Source: an uncultured Lachnospiraceae bacterium | GTDB lineage: Bacteria; Bacillota; Clostridia; Lachnospirales; Lachnospiraceae | Direction of reading: 5' to 3' | Assembly (NCBI GenBank): GCA_910577735.1 | Contig: CAJTOO010000021.1 | Coordinates: forward strand, 1-59,079 | DNA length: 59,079 nucleotides | Part shown: positions 8,948 through 16,730 of the stretch, one piece after another | How positions within the stretch are numbered: the stretch's first letter is position 1 | Layout of the letters: every line of letters starts with the position of its first letter | Notes under the pieces: generated by a model | Database searches by the model: none | Told to the model about the DNA's origin: nothing | What the model saw: only the letters and a program-made list of their open reading frames with translations | Translations under genes and position numbers: made by a program

Positions 8948-9427
8948 ATGGAGTTTGCAGAAAAATTGATAGCGCTACGCAAGGGCAGAGAATTGACACA
9001 GGAGCAATTAGCAGAACAGCTCAATGTTTCCAGGCAGTCCGTCTCTAAATGGGAAAGCGGGCAGGTCATACCGGAAGTGGAGAAGCTGCTTGAACTGAGT
9101 AAGGCTTTTGATGTCAGCATTGACTATTTACTGAAGCCGTCGGAATTAGATGAATTGTCGGTGAAGACACAGATGCTGGAACAGCAGCAGGAGAAGCTGT
9201 TGATCAGAGAACAGAAGCGTACCTGCATTTTAAAAAGCATTATGTATACAGTGGTAATCTATCTCATATTTTTAGCGGTATGTTTTGTGGAACACAGCCT
9301 GATATTTACGTTGGAATCAGAACTGGTATGGGGCCTATTGGGTAATCGTGTAATTTGGGCTGAATTTTTTATCGCAACCGCAATTGTGGTTCTGGTGTGG
9401 GCGAGGAATTTCAGGAATAAAGAATAA
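8948..9427 (+). CDS. Small membrane-linked XRE-family regulator
   Basis: 159 residues from the ATG at 8948, chosen because AAAGGAGG stands eight bases upstream; a longer in-frame start at 8918 has no such site. The N-terminal half is an HTH_3 domain (LTQEQLAEQLNVSRQSVSKWESGQ, about residues 16-39). A short coiled region follows, then two hydrophobic segments (about 101-117 and 130-149). HTH-plus-membrane-helix proteins of this type are common in Clostridia, often near ABC exporters or stress genes, but their ligands are mostly unknown. It is monocistronic, with its own terminator. Confidence 0.85.
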   Translation: MEFAEKLIALRKGRELTQEQLAEQLNVSRQSVSKWESGQVIPEVEKLLELSKAFDVSIDYLLKPSELDELSVKTQMLEQQQEKLLIREQKRTCILKSIMYTVVIYLIFLAVCFVEHSLIFTLESELVWGLLGNRVIWAEFFIATAIVVLVWARNFRNKE

Positions 9428-9436
9428 AGCAGTTGG

Positions 9437-9478
9437 GCGGTGTAGAATGCATTTTGCTTTACACCGCTCTATTTTATT
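9437..9478 (+). terminator. Intrinsic terminator after the XRE regulator
   Basis: GCGGTGTA (9437-9444) pairs with TACACCGC (9460-9467), and the loop also contains GCATTTTGC. It is followed by TCTATTTTATT. Confidence 0.75.
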
Positions 9479-9516
9479 ATGGTAAAAATATGCTATACTG
9501 TTAGAAAATAGAATCT

Positions 9517-11349
9517 ATGGCAGAGATGAGGCTGAATCAATTGAAAGATAGAGCATCAAAGAAACAGATTGAATATGTATGCGGCAATGCGCTTATAAGA
9601 AGCCTGCGAAAACGGATAGTGTTCTTTATGGTGTTCATAGTCTGCCTTTTCGGCGGCTGTGGTCAGGTACAGCGCGAGGTCCGGGGTGAAACCGGAATAA
9701 AAGAGGAACCTGGAAGCGAAGAGGAATCTATGACTGACAAGGAACCTGTAACCCAAGCCCTGCCAGACAACGACTCCATCAAGGAATCCATCTATGATTA
9801 TTATGGAAAGGAAGACCATGAGGAAATCAATGAGGAAGAGATGGAAGCGGTAAAGGGAAAATTACCGGCATATTTTCTTACGGTACACAGTGGCGAAGAG
9901 TTCGCCCTGATGCGGGAATGGTATGATTGGGACAGTGTTCAAAGTCTCATAGTATACTTTTCCGGGGATTTAAAAGAATGGCAGGAGGAAGATCTGCTGG
10001 CGCTTAAGCAGTATCATGGCAGTGTGACTGTGGAGAGTGATGCAGGGACAGTTCCGGCGCGTGCCTTCACTTATCTGACAGGCGCGCAGGAAGTATATCT
10101 TTTTGCCAGCACAGATGTGTCCGATGTGACCGGAATTCTGCCGGAAGGAGCATGTTTTCCAACACAGATGAAAGCCGTGACACTGTTTGGATATCAGGAA
10201 GGAAAGTATGCAGAGCTGCTTCGGCTTTTACAGGATTCCCAGGTGGAAACGATGACGGTAAGACCGGATGCCAGGACAGAGGAGACGCAGAATTTCTGGT
10301 TGGACGATGTGTCCGGGATAGGCACTCTTAAGGTATTGACTTTACAGGATATAGCCATCCGGATACGTGACGAAGCGGCCATAGACGGCTCTGGGATTGA
10401 GCGGATAGAGGGCTTTATCGATCGGGATACGGATTTATGTTTTGTGGAGAGGCTTGCGCATTTAGAGGAAATTACCAGCCGGATTGTAGATGTTCGGGAT
10501 TTGTCGCCTCTGATGGAAAGAAAAGAACTTGCGCTTTATCTGGAGTTTTATAAGAAAACAAAGGAGTTTTCGCAGGAAGATTACGGTGGCAGCAATTATA
10601 CGGTATGTCCTGACTTTGAGAGAATGGTCTCCCTGCCGGGCGAAGCAGAAGGCAATAGATTCCTGGGTATTTATCAGCGCAGAGAAGACCAGGGGCGGGT
10701 GGCAGAGTGTTTTATAATCGATTGGTTTTCAGAGGCTTCCGATCAGGAAGGTGAGCTGAGAATGATGGATACGGAGCCCTGGATTCGGGTTACGGAGGGC
10801 TCTGCGGTCTATGAACTCAGACCGGAGGAAGGGTATGGATTTCTTGCTGGCATCAGAAACAGGATGACCTTTGAGGATATTAATTTTGACGGGGTAAAGG
10901 ATATCGTATTGGAAGCCGGAAGCTATGGGACGCAGGCGCTTACTTATAAATATGGGTGGATTTGGGAGCAGACATCCGGCAGGTATGAGTTTTCCCCTGC
11001 CTTTGCCGGGATTGGCAATCCTGTGATTGATGCCGAACAGCAGCTGGTGCGCAGCTCCTGGCGCAATTGGGCAGCTTCTCATAGTTGGGCGATTTACCGA
11101 TATGTGGACGGTCAGTTCGTGATGCAGGGCAAGTTGACGGAAGAGCCTTTGTTTGAAGAAGATATACCGCCGGAATTAGAAGTGCCGGAAGATGCCGAGG
11201 TATGGCGCTGGCAGGAAGAAATCATGGAAGACGGGGAAGTGGCGGAGGTGATAAACTCTTATGCCATAGAGGCCGAGGGAGAAGAGGCCATATACACGGA
11301 TTCGGAAAGATATGAAAGTTATTATGCAAAGGATAGTTACTGGGGATGA
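9517..11349 (+). CDS. Large lipoprotein of unknown function
   Basis: 610 residues, not assigned to a named family. A basic stretch (RSLRKR, about 29-33) and hydrophobic segment end in lipobox-like FGGC (Cys48), then an acidic Glu-rich linker. The first 28 residues make an unusually long n-region, so the true start may lie downstream; no convincing ribosome site is visible at 9517. Residues 110-330 look like a repeat-poor alpha/beta region, with leucine-rich-repeat-like phrases (EVYLFASTDVSDVTGIL). The C-terminal part contains FEDINFDGVKDIVLEAGSYG and a following strand-rich segment, resembling the FG-GAP/XAC2610-type fold. Acidic, exported and surface-tethered is as far as the sequence goes. 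It is flanked by terminators on both sides, so it is probably transcribed alone. Confidence 0.7.
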   Translation: MAEMRLNQLKDRASKKQIEYVCGNALIRSLRKRIVFFMVFIVCLFGGCGQVQREVRGETGIKEEPGSEEESMTDKEPVTQALPDNDSIKESIYDYYGKEDHEEINEEEMEAVKGKLPAYFLTVHSGEEFALMREWYDWDSVQSLIVYFSGDLKEWQEEDLLALKQYHGSVTVESDAGTVPARAFTYLTGAQEVYLFASTDVSDVTGILPEGACFPTQMKAVTLFGYQEGKYAELLRLLQDSQVETMTVRPDARTEETQNFWLDDVSGIGTLKVLTLQDIAIRIRDEAAIDGSGIERIEGFIDRDTDLCFVERLAHLEEITSRIVDVRDLSPLMERKELALYLEFYKKTKEFSQEDYGGSNYTVCPDFERMVSLPGEAEGNRFLGIYQRREDQGRVAECFIIDWFSEASDQEGELRMMDTEPWIRVTEGSAVYELRPEEGYGFLAGIRNRMTFEDINFDGVKDIVLEAGSYGTQALTYKYGWIWEQTSGRYEFSPAFAGIGNPVIDAEQQLVRSSWRNWAASHSWAIYRYVDGQFVMQGKLTEEPLFEEDIPPELEVPEDAEVWRWQEEIMEDGEVAEVINSYAIEAEGEEAIYTDSERYESYYAKDSYWG

Positions 11350-11389
11350 AAAACCAGCCTCAATTATGTCTGTGCCGAGGCTGGTTTTC
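11350..11389. terminator. Bidirectional terminator between convergent genes
   Basis: Twelve-base arms AAAACCAGCCTC (11350-11361) and GAGGCTGGTTTT (11377-11388) give an A-tract and T-tract on both strands. The element serves the lipoprotein gene and the reverse-strand ABC permease gene. Confidence 0.85.
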
Positions 11390-11424
11390 CGTGAAGGATG
11401 GTGAAACATCACCAGGTTTTGTAT

Positions 11425-12669
11425 CTAAATCTTGTGCTTTGCATAAGAAGTAACGGTTAAAAAGGCAAACAGCGGAATCTCGATCACACAGGCGCCGATC
11501 ATTACGTGAGGAAGCCATATGGCGATAGTCCCGATATTCCAGAAGTCAAAATCTGCGGCGGCATACAGAATACTGGTCTGCAGTCCTGTTGTGCATGCCG
11601 GAAGAATACTATAAATCCACTGGCCCAGGTCTTGCGGCAGAATCATATACACAAGGATTGGTAAAATACAAAACAAGAGCGCTGTGGAGAGACAGACTGT
11701 CATATTTTTTATTCTGGAGGACAGAAACAGGGTAAAGCTGATAACGGATAGTATGCCAAGGAATCCGGCTGCGGCGATAAAGCATTGCAGCTGACCGATA
11801 TTCATGTTCGGCAGATTGATGGCAGAATACAGCATCTGCATGGAAGTTTTAGTACATTCCCATCCCCAGAGACTGTTAGAGATAAGAATATAAAGAACTG
11901 CACAGAGGGAGTATGTTGTGCCGCCGATCAGGAACAAAGACAGAATCTTTATCAGGGCAAATTTCCCTCTGCCGTATTTCGTACAGCGGAAGATGTCATC
12001 AGCGCCGGTCTGGTAATCGGAAGTGAAAACGGGTGCGGCGATGACGGTACAAAAAAGTACGATTAAAAAGGCAAGGAATATCTGATAATCCATGGCGTTT
12101 GTGCTGTACCCAGGGAAGAACCGGTAGGGTTTTTCTACCCTGCCATACAGGGTTATGGCTGCATTTTGTGCAGCAGGATGTTTTTTCTGTTCCTGCTTCA
12201 TCAGGGACGCAATACGGTTTTCACATACCTTGTAGTAATCATCAATCCGATTCGGGTCAATCTCCATAATGGTGGGGGCGATTCCCGTATCCGGATTGGC
12301 AAAGACTTCTCTGATCCCATGTAAAAGAGGAGCATAGGGCTGGATTTCCGTTTCATAAACGCCTTCCGGCAGATCATAAGAAACTTCCACCCCATATTTT
12401 TGCAGACAGGCTTGATAATCTTCCACTGCCTTTTTTATGTTTTCAGAGGTAACCGGTCCGGCAATAGCGGCCTGCAGGTCTTTTTCATAGGCGATGGAAG
12501 GCAGGCCTTTCAGGACGACCTCTTTTCCGTCTGCATCCGTATAGCTGTTGAAGGAAAAGGTAATGGGCAGCCATGCCATGACAAAAGTGAGCAGGAAAGA
12601 CATGAGCAACAGGATGATCGTTAATCGAGTTTTTAAGATTCGTTTCATTTCTAATTTCAGTAAGCGCAT
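11425..12669 (-). CDS. ABC-2 type transporter permease
   Basis: About 414 residues from the ATG at 12669, placed eight bases after a GGAGG that lies in the end of the ATPase gene; an in-frame GTG at 12678 is too close to that site. One N-terminal membrane helix (about 14-33) is followed by a large extracytoplasmic segment (35-190) and then about six C-terminal helices. This is the usual ABC-2 layout for Gram-positive exporters of peptides, lipids or antibiotics. It partners with the overlapping ATPase gene. Substrate unknown. The upstream ECF sigma factor suggests envelope-stress or antimicrobial-peptide response. Confidence 0.85.
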   Translation of the reverse strand: MRLLKLEMKRILKTRLTIILLLMSFLLTFVMAWLPITFSFNSYTDADGKEVVLKGLPSIAYEKDLQAAIAGPVTSENIKKAVEDYQACLQKYGVEVSYDLPEGVYETEIQPYAPLLHGIREVFANPDTGIAPTIMEIDPNRIDDYYKVCENRIASLMKQEQKKHPAAQNAAITLYGRVEKPYRFFPGYSTNAMDYQIFLAFLIVLFCTVIAAPVFTSDYQTGADDIFRCTKYGRGKFALIKILSLFLIGGTTYSLCAVLYILISNSLWGWECTKTSMQMLYSAINLPNMNIGQLQCFIAAAGFLGILSVISFTLFLSSRIKNMTVCLSTALLFCILPILVYMILPQDLGQWIYSILPACTTGLQTSILYAAADFDFWNIGTIAIWLPHVMIGACVIEIPLFAFLTVTSYAKHKI

Positions 12670-12674
12670 GGCGT

Positions 12675-13556
12675 TCACCTCCGGTCAATATTTTTTTGCG
12701 GAAACATCCATAAATACAGATCTTCCAGATGCGGGGATGCCGGTATGGAATCTTCAATATAAGGTTCGGCGGCAAGATAGCGGATAGAAATCTGCCCTGC
12801 ATCTTCGTTGCGGACGTTTACAATCTGCAGTTTGCGCTCATACTCCGGCAGGCGGTTCATGGGAATCTGTGCAGTCCATATTTTGCCCTCAACCAGCCGT
12901 ACCAATTCCTCTGTGGTTCCCCGGGCGATCAGTTTTCCGCCCTTCATAACTGCATTTTGTGTGGCGATATATTCCACATCGGAGACAATGTGTGTGGAGA
13001 TCAGGACGATGCGGTCATGGGCAAACTCAGAGAGCAGGTTGCGGAAACGGACTCGTTCGCCCGGGTCAAGACCGCTGGTAGGCTCGTCTAAGATTAAAAC
13101 CTCAGGCTCATTTAATAAGGCCTGTGCAATGCCAACCCGGCGTTTCATGCCGCCGGATAATTTTATGATTTTTTTGTTCCGAACATGGGATAAGGTCATC
13201 TGTTCCAGAAGCTCATGAATCCTGCGTTTACTGTCTTTTGGCGTAAGCCCTTTCAGGACAGCTACATATTCCAGATAGTCCTTTACGGTAAATTCCGGAT
13301 AAAAGCCAAATTCCTGGGGCAGATAGCCAAACACATCACGATAGCTTTCTTTCAGTTCACGGATGGGGATTCCATCGTATAAAATCTCTCCGGAAGAAGG
13401 TGCCATAATGCCTGCGATTATCCGCATGAGAGTGGTTTTCCCGGCGCCGTTTGCGCCTAACAGCCCCCACACACCGGGGGTTATGTGTAAGGATACATCA
13501 TCCACTGCCGTTACATCTTTAAATTGTTTAGAAACATGTTCCATACATAATTCCAT
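12675..13556 (-). CDS. ABC transporter ATP-binding protein
   Basis: About 293 residues from the ATG at 13556, chosen because GGAG lies six bases upstream; in-frame alternatives at 13568 and 13592 add residues atypical of the family. Walker A is GANGAGKTT, the signature is LSGGMKRRVGIAQALL, Walker B is VLILDEPTSGLDPGER, and the H-loop is ISTHIV. The C-terminal extension (about 215-293) is the regulatory tail seen in exporter ATPases of the BcrA/NatA group. It drives the permease encoded next, whose start overlaps its end. It is the third gene of the sigma-factor operon. Confidence 0.92.
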   Translation of the reverse strand: MELCMEHVSKQFKDVTAVDDVSLHITPGVWGLLGANGAGKTTLMRIIAGIMAPSSGEILYDGIPIRELKESYRDVFGYLPQEFGFYPEFTVKDYLEYVAVLKGLTPKDSKRRIHELLEQMTLSHVRNKKIIKLSGGMKRRVGIAQALLNEPEVLILDEPTSGLDPGERVRFRNLLSEFAHDRIVLISTHIVSDVEYIATQNAVMKGGKLIARGTTEELVRLVEGKIWTAQIPMNRLPEYERKLQIVNVRNEDAGQISIRYLAAEPYIEDSIPASPHLEDLYLWMFPQKNIDRR

Positions 13557-13616
13557 AATAATCTCCATTCTGCCGTCAAGTCGGCGGCACAAATAATAAT
13601 GAAAGTCAATTTTCTT

Positions 13617-14393
13617 TTATACGACAAGCTGTGATTCCGTGTAGCACGAATCCTTTAGGATATGCCAACATTGCTGCAAACAAAAGACAAGGAGCAGGGT
13701 GCATACCATAATCCAGGTGCGGGACAAAGACTGTTGGAACCAAAATGCATGCCGGCTTGGAAGGGCACAAAACATCAGGATTAAAAAGAAGCAGAATGCT
13801 AGGCTTCCCGTGAAAAAGTGTCTGGGTGTAAAATGTCCGAGCATATACAGGCATCCGCTGCCTGCCAGAAGGAAGGGAAAGCACAAGTATAACATGGCGC
13901 TGCCTGCCGGCAAGGTGGTCTTTATCATTGTGGAAAGGAAAATACTGCCTAATAGAAAGATATCCCCGATGCTGATGATCAGCAGTCTGGATAACAGCAG
14001 TTTTCCGCAGGAAAAACGGGATACCGCCTCAATTTCCTGCATTTGATAACGGACAGACCGGTAGAGTAACGGCAGAACAGACATAAAAACCAGAATTGAC
14101 AGGCAAAACAACAGCTTTACCATAGTCTGCGGGGTGACATAATATTCGTAAAATCGGACAAGCATACCATGCAGGATGCATAGAAAAAATCCCTGTATGA
14201 TCCAGATTTTCCAGCCTATGAAAGCAATCTGTCCGGATAGAAAGCCCATAAAGGAGATACGTTTCCTACGTTTTCTCAGACCGGCTTCTTTTCTGGCGAG
14301 TAAAATCGTGTTTTCCAGATGTTTCTCATGGATGCCGGCGGGGGCTTGCTGCAATGATTGTTTCAGGTTCTTTTCTAAAAGTTCATAGTTCAC
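13617..14393 (-). CDS. Multi-pass membrane protein in the ECF sigma operon
   Basis: About 258 residues from the GTG at 14393, which has AAAGGA eight bases upstream; an ATG at 14402 directly abuts that site. A hydrophilic N-terminus of about 50 residues ends in a basic cluster (GLRKRRKR), followed by six hydrophobic segments. Its place 42 bases after the sigma gene is where an anti-sigma factor normally sits, but no zinc-binding HxxxCxxC motif of zf-HC2 anti-sigmas is seen. The basic N-terminal tail could be the cytosolic sigma-binding part; equally it may be a second permease of the exporter. Not assignable to a family by eye. Confidence 0.7.
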   Translation of the reverse strand: MNYELLEKNLKQSLQQAPAGIHEKHLENTILLARKEAGLRKRRKRISFMGFLSGQIAFIGWKIWIIQGFFLCILHGMLVRFYEYYVTPQTMVKLLFCLSILVFMSVLPLLYRSVRYQMQEIEAVSRFSCGKLLLSRLLIISIGDIFLLGSIFLSTMIKTTLPAGSAMLYLCFPFLLAGSGCLYMLGHFTPRHFFTGSLAFCFFLILMFCALPSRHAFWFQQSLSRTWIMVCTLLLVFCLQQCWHILKDSCYTESQLVV

Positions 14394-14435
14394 AATAACC
14401 ATCCTTTCATCAATTTAATCGTTGTTTTTACCGGA

Positions 14436-14996
14436 TTAAAGGTCCTGGGTCTTCCTGTCAGCGGGGATTTCTTCTGATGAGGCGATTTCTGTCTTTAGCA
14501 CTTTCAGGGCGCGGCGCAGCCTGGTCTGCACGGTTCGCAGTGGCATTTGCAGTACCTGGGCGATTTCACGCAAGGTCAGTTCCTGTCCGAAACGCAGGAG
14601 TACAATTTCCTGCAGGTCTTCCGGCAGACAGCGAACCATCTGCCTGATTGCCATATCAGAATGGATGTCCTCAAAAGCCGGTTCTGCATAGCTGATGTCA
14701 AAAGCTGATTCTTCTAAAGATATATCAGTATACCGAGCCCTTCGCCTCATATCAACGCAGGTATTGGCGGCAACCTGATATAAAAAGGATTTAAACCGGC
14801 CTTTGTGTGTATAGCGGTCAAAGTAGCGTATGACTTTCAGAAACGTTTCCTGTGCCGCGTCCTCTGCCAGACTGCGGTTTGGAGCATGCCAGAGGCAATA
14901 CCGCAGAATTTCAGGGTAGTACATGGCAATCAATTCATCTGTTGCATCGAGATCCCCTTGTGCTGTTTTCTGGATTAATTCATCTTCGCGCGTCAA
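14436..14996 (-). CDS. RNA polymerase ECF-type sigma-70 factor
   Basis: 186 residues starting at a TTG (14996), supported by AGGAGG seven bases upstream. Region 2 (about 15-80) has YYPEILRYCLWHA and LAEDAAQETFLKVIRYFDRY. Region 4 (about 125-175) has LPEDLQEIVLLRFGQ and LTLREIAQVLQM with RTVQTRLRRALKVLK. The length is usual for ECF sigmas. It heads a reverse-strand operon with a membrane protein and an ABC exporter, so the exporter is probably its regulon. Region 4 of this type directs transcription to promoters with ECF-style -35/-10 pairs; none was identified here with confidence. Confidence 0.92.
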   Translation of the reverse strand: MTREDELIQKTAQGDLDATDELIAMYYPEILRYCLWHAPNRSLAEDAAQETFLKVIRYFDRYTHKGRFKSFLYQVAANTCVDMRRRARYTDISLEESAFDISYAEPAFEDIHSDMAIRQMVRCLPEDLQEIVLLRFGQELTLREIAQVLQMPLRTVQTRLRRALKVLKTEIASSEEIPADRKTQDL

Positions 14997-15151
14997 AATT
15001 ATTCCTCCTGAGGGTGTCCCCTCATAAGTATATAACGTAGCATCTGTCCAGAAATGATTTCGTTTTAGGAAATTTTATGTTTTTTTCGACATGAGAATGG
15101 CAGAAGCTGAAGAATGACAGACATGATTATAAAGAAAGGATTTATAAAAGG

Positions 15152-15802
15152 TCACTCCTTTTTAATACCAGGCAGATTCCACCGATAATGGCTGGCCAGC
15201 ATACGGATTGCGACGACCAGAAAGGCGCCGAACAGCATCGCATAGTCCGAGTGGGTGAATTGCAGAAGAATGACGTACAGACAGGCGCCGGAAATAGATG
15301 CGCAGGCATAGACATGCTTTTTCAGGACAAAAGGAGTCTCCCCGGCCATGATATCCCGCAGGATGCCGCCGCCGATTCCCGTAATGACGCCAAGAAATAT
15401 AATAAGGAAATGATATTCGCTATAACCGGCATTCACTCCGGTGTCCACGCCAATGACCGTGAAAGCACCGAGTCCCACAGCGTCCAGGATATTCATGATT
15501 TTTTCGTAATTGTCCATGTAGCGGCTTTCCAGTAAAAAGGGCCGGAAACGGAACAGTAAGAACATGATGAGCACCGTCAGGAAGGCAGTCAGCACATAAA
15601 CCGGATCACGGAACATATTGGGAGGAATATTGCCTATCAGCAGATCTCTGATCATGCCACCGCCCACGGCCGTGATAACACCCAGCACAATAATACCGAA
15701 TAAATCCAGTTTTTTACGGACGGCAACCATAGCGCCGGAAGAGGCAAAGGCTATGGTGCCGACGATTTCTATGGGAAAAAAGACAGTTGCATGCAATTCC
15801 AT
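15152..15802 (-). CDS. TRIC/UPF0126-family membrane channel (YicG-like)
   Basis: 216 residues from the ATG at 15802, with AAAGGAG upstream; an in-frame extension to 15916 has no ribosome site. Seven hydrophobic helices form two repeats, each with the glycine-rich motif that defines this family: GGGMIRDLLIGN in repeat 1 and GGGILRDIMAGE in repeat 2. Prokaryotic TRIC homologues are trimeric monovalent-cation channels; the glycine uptake role sometimes given to YicG is not well fixed. It is a single gene with no obvious partner. Confidence 0.88.
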   Translation of the reverse strand: MELHATVFFPIEIVGTIAFASSGAMVAVRKKLDLFGIIVLGVITAVGGGMIRDLLIGNIPPNMFRDPVYVLTAFLTVLIMFLLFRFRPFLLESRYMDNYEKIMNILDAVGLGAFTVIGVDTGVNAGYSEYHFLIIFLGVITGIGGGILRDIMAGETPFVLKKHVYACASISGACLYVILLQFTHSDYAMLFGAFLVVAIRMLASHYRWNLPGIKKE

Positions 15803-15925
15803 GGTAACTCCTTTCATATAACAAGTATAAATGCGCGATTTTATATCTTGCTGAATGTGAATGAAGAATAGAAACAATATAACACGCATGTTCTGACAGT
15901 ACAAGAAAAAAATCATCTTTATCCC

Positions 15926-15954
15926 TTGCCAAACTTGACGGAGTATGGTATCAT
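15926..15954 (+). promoter_or_regulatory. Promoter of the tRNA-Glu/tRNA-Met pair
   Basis: TTGCCA and TATCAT with a 17-base spacer end 12 bases before the mature tRNA-Glu. Confidence 0.65.
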
Positions 15955-15966
15955 ATCATTCGTTGG

Positions 15967-16038
15967 GGCTCCATGGTCAAGCGGTTAAGACATCGCCCTT
16001 TCACGGCGGTAACACGGGTTCGATTCCCGTTGGAGTCA
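15967..16038 (+). tRNA. tRNA-Glu (anticodon TTC)
   Basis: A complete cloverleaf: acceptor GGCTCCA pairs with TGGAGTC (one G-T), the anticodon loop is CTTTCAC, and the T-arm is GGGTTCGATTCCC. The CCA end is not encoded. Confidence 0.97.
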
Positions 16039-16056
16039 TTGGTTTTATGAGTTTGC

Positions 16057-16130
16057 GGACCTTTAGCTCAGTTGGTTAGAGCAACCGGCTCATAACCGGT
16101 CGGTCCTGGGTTCGAGTCCCCGAAGGTCCA
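16057..16130 (+). tRNA. tRNA-Met (anticodon CAT)
   Basis: Acceptor GGACCTT pairs with AAGGTCC, the anticodon loop is CTCATAA, and the T-loop is normal. The perfectly paired first acceptor position marks it as an elongator-type tRNA rather than an initiator; a tRNA-Ile whose CAT anticodon is modified by TilS cannot be fully excluded from sequence. A small hairpin (GAATCC/GGATTC, 16135-16150) follows it. Confidence 0.93.
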
Positions 16131-16161
16131 TCAAGAATCCACCAGGATTCACCAGAAGTTA

Positions 16162-16374
16162 AACAAATTCCCTCAAATCGGTTCCGTAAGGGAACAGAAT
16201 GGAACAAATTCTCCAAGTCAGTTTTGCAGGGGAATAAGTGAGAACAAATTCCCCAAGTCAGTTTTGTAAGGGAATAAGTGAGAACAAATTCCCCAAGTCA
16301 GTTTTGTAAGGGAGCAGAATGGAACAAATTCCCAAGGGAATTTGTTCGGAGTTAATCTCGAAGAGATTTACTCC
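16162..16374 (+). repeat. Tandem 40-41-base repeat ending in a perfect palindrome, between tRNA genes
   Basis: Units start at 16162, 16203, 16243, 16283 and 16323, each opening with AACAAATTC. The first four contain internal arms (about ATTCCC...GGGAAT) able to fold; where one arm varies the other tends to follow. The fifth unit is cut short into a perfect inverted repeat with 12-base arms (16322-16333 and 16336-16347) and a two-base centre. A second hairpin follows at once (16348-16359 with 16363-16374, one mismatch, GGAGTTAATCTC arm). No open reading frame runs through the region. Function unknown. Confidence 0.85.
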
Positions 16375-16381
16375 ATCTCCA

Positions 16382-16410
16382 TTGACAGGAAAAACTTCTG
16401 GATATATAAT
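16382..16410 (+). promoter_or_regulatory. Consensus sigma-A promoter of tRNA-Asp/tRNA-Leu
   Basis: TTGACA, a 17-base spacer and TATAAT match the sigma-A consensus at all twelve positions. The -10 box ends 19 bases before tRNA-Asp. Confidence 0.92.
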
Positions 16411-16429
16411 GTAGTAGCTGAAACAAAAA

Positions 16430-16503
16430 GGCCCGGTGGCTCAGTTGGTTAGAGCGCCGCCCTGTCACGGCGGAGGTCGTGGGTTCGAGTCCCATCCGGG
16501 TCG
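16430..16503 (+). tRNA. tRNA-Asp (anticodon GTC)
   Basis: Acceptor GGCCCGG pairs with CCGGGTC (one G-C/G-T adjustment), the anticodon loop is CTGTCAC, and the discriminator base is G as expected for Asp. CCA is not encoded. Confidence 0.97.
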
Positions 16504-16538
16504 TTTCACAGTCAAACTCATAATCATATTGGTCATAT

Positions 16539-16624
16539 GCCGGCGTGGCGGAACTGGCAGACGCACAGGACTTAAAATCCTGCGGGACTAACCTCCCGTA
16601 CCGGTTCGATTCCGGTCGCCGGCA
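16539..16624 (+). tRNA. tRNA-Leu (anticodon TAA)
   Basis: An 86-base class II tRNA. Acceptor GCCGGCG pairs with CGCCGGC, the anticodon loop is ACTTAAAAT, and a long variable arm (about GCGGGACTAACCTCCCGT) is present. Confidence 0.97.
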
Positions 16625-16730
16625 CTATTTCAAAGCAAGGGAAACGTTGATGTTTACAGCGTTTCCTTTGTTTTTTGCTTGTGAGATAAACAGGCGTCTG
16701 CTATTATGTGGATATACGCGGGGAAAAACT

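Noticed and set aside
16162..16347. CRISPR-like direct repeats
   Set aside because: Units are contiguous and similar throughout; there are no unique spacers, and no cas genes lie nearby.
16545..16730. N-terminal extension of the YesM-type kinase
   Set aside because: The extension reads through the tRNA-Leu gene, so the open frame there is accidental.
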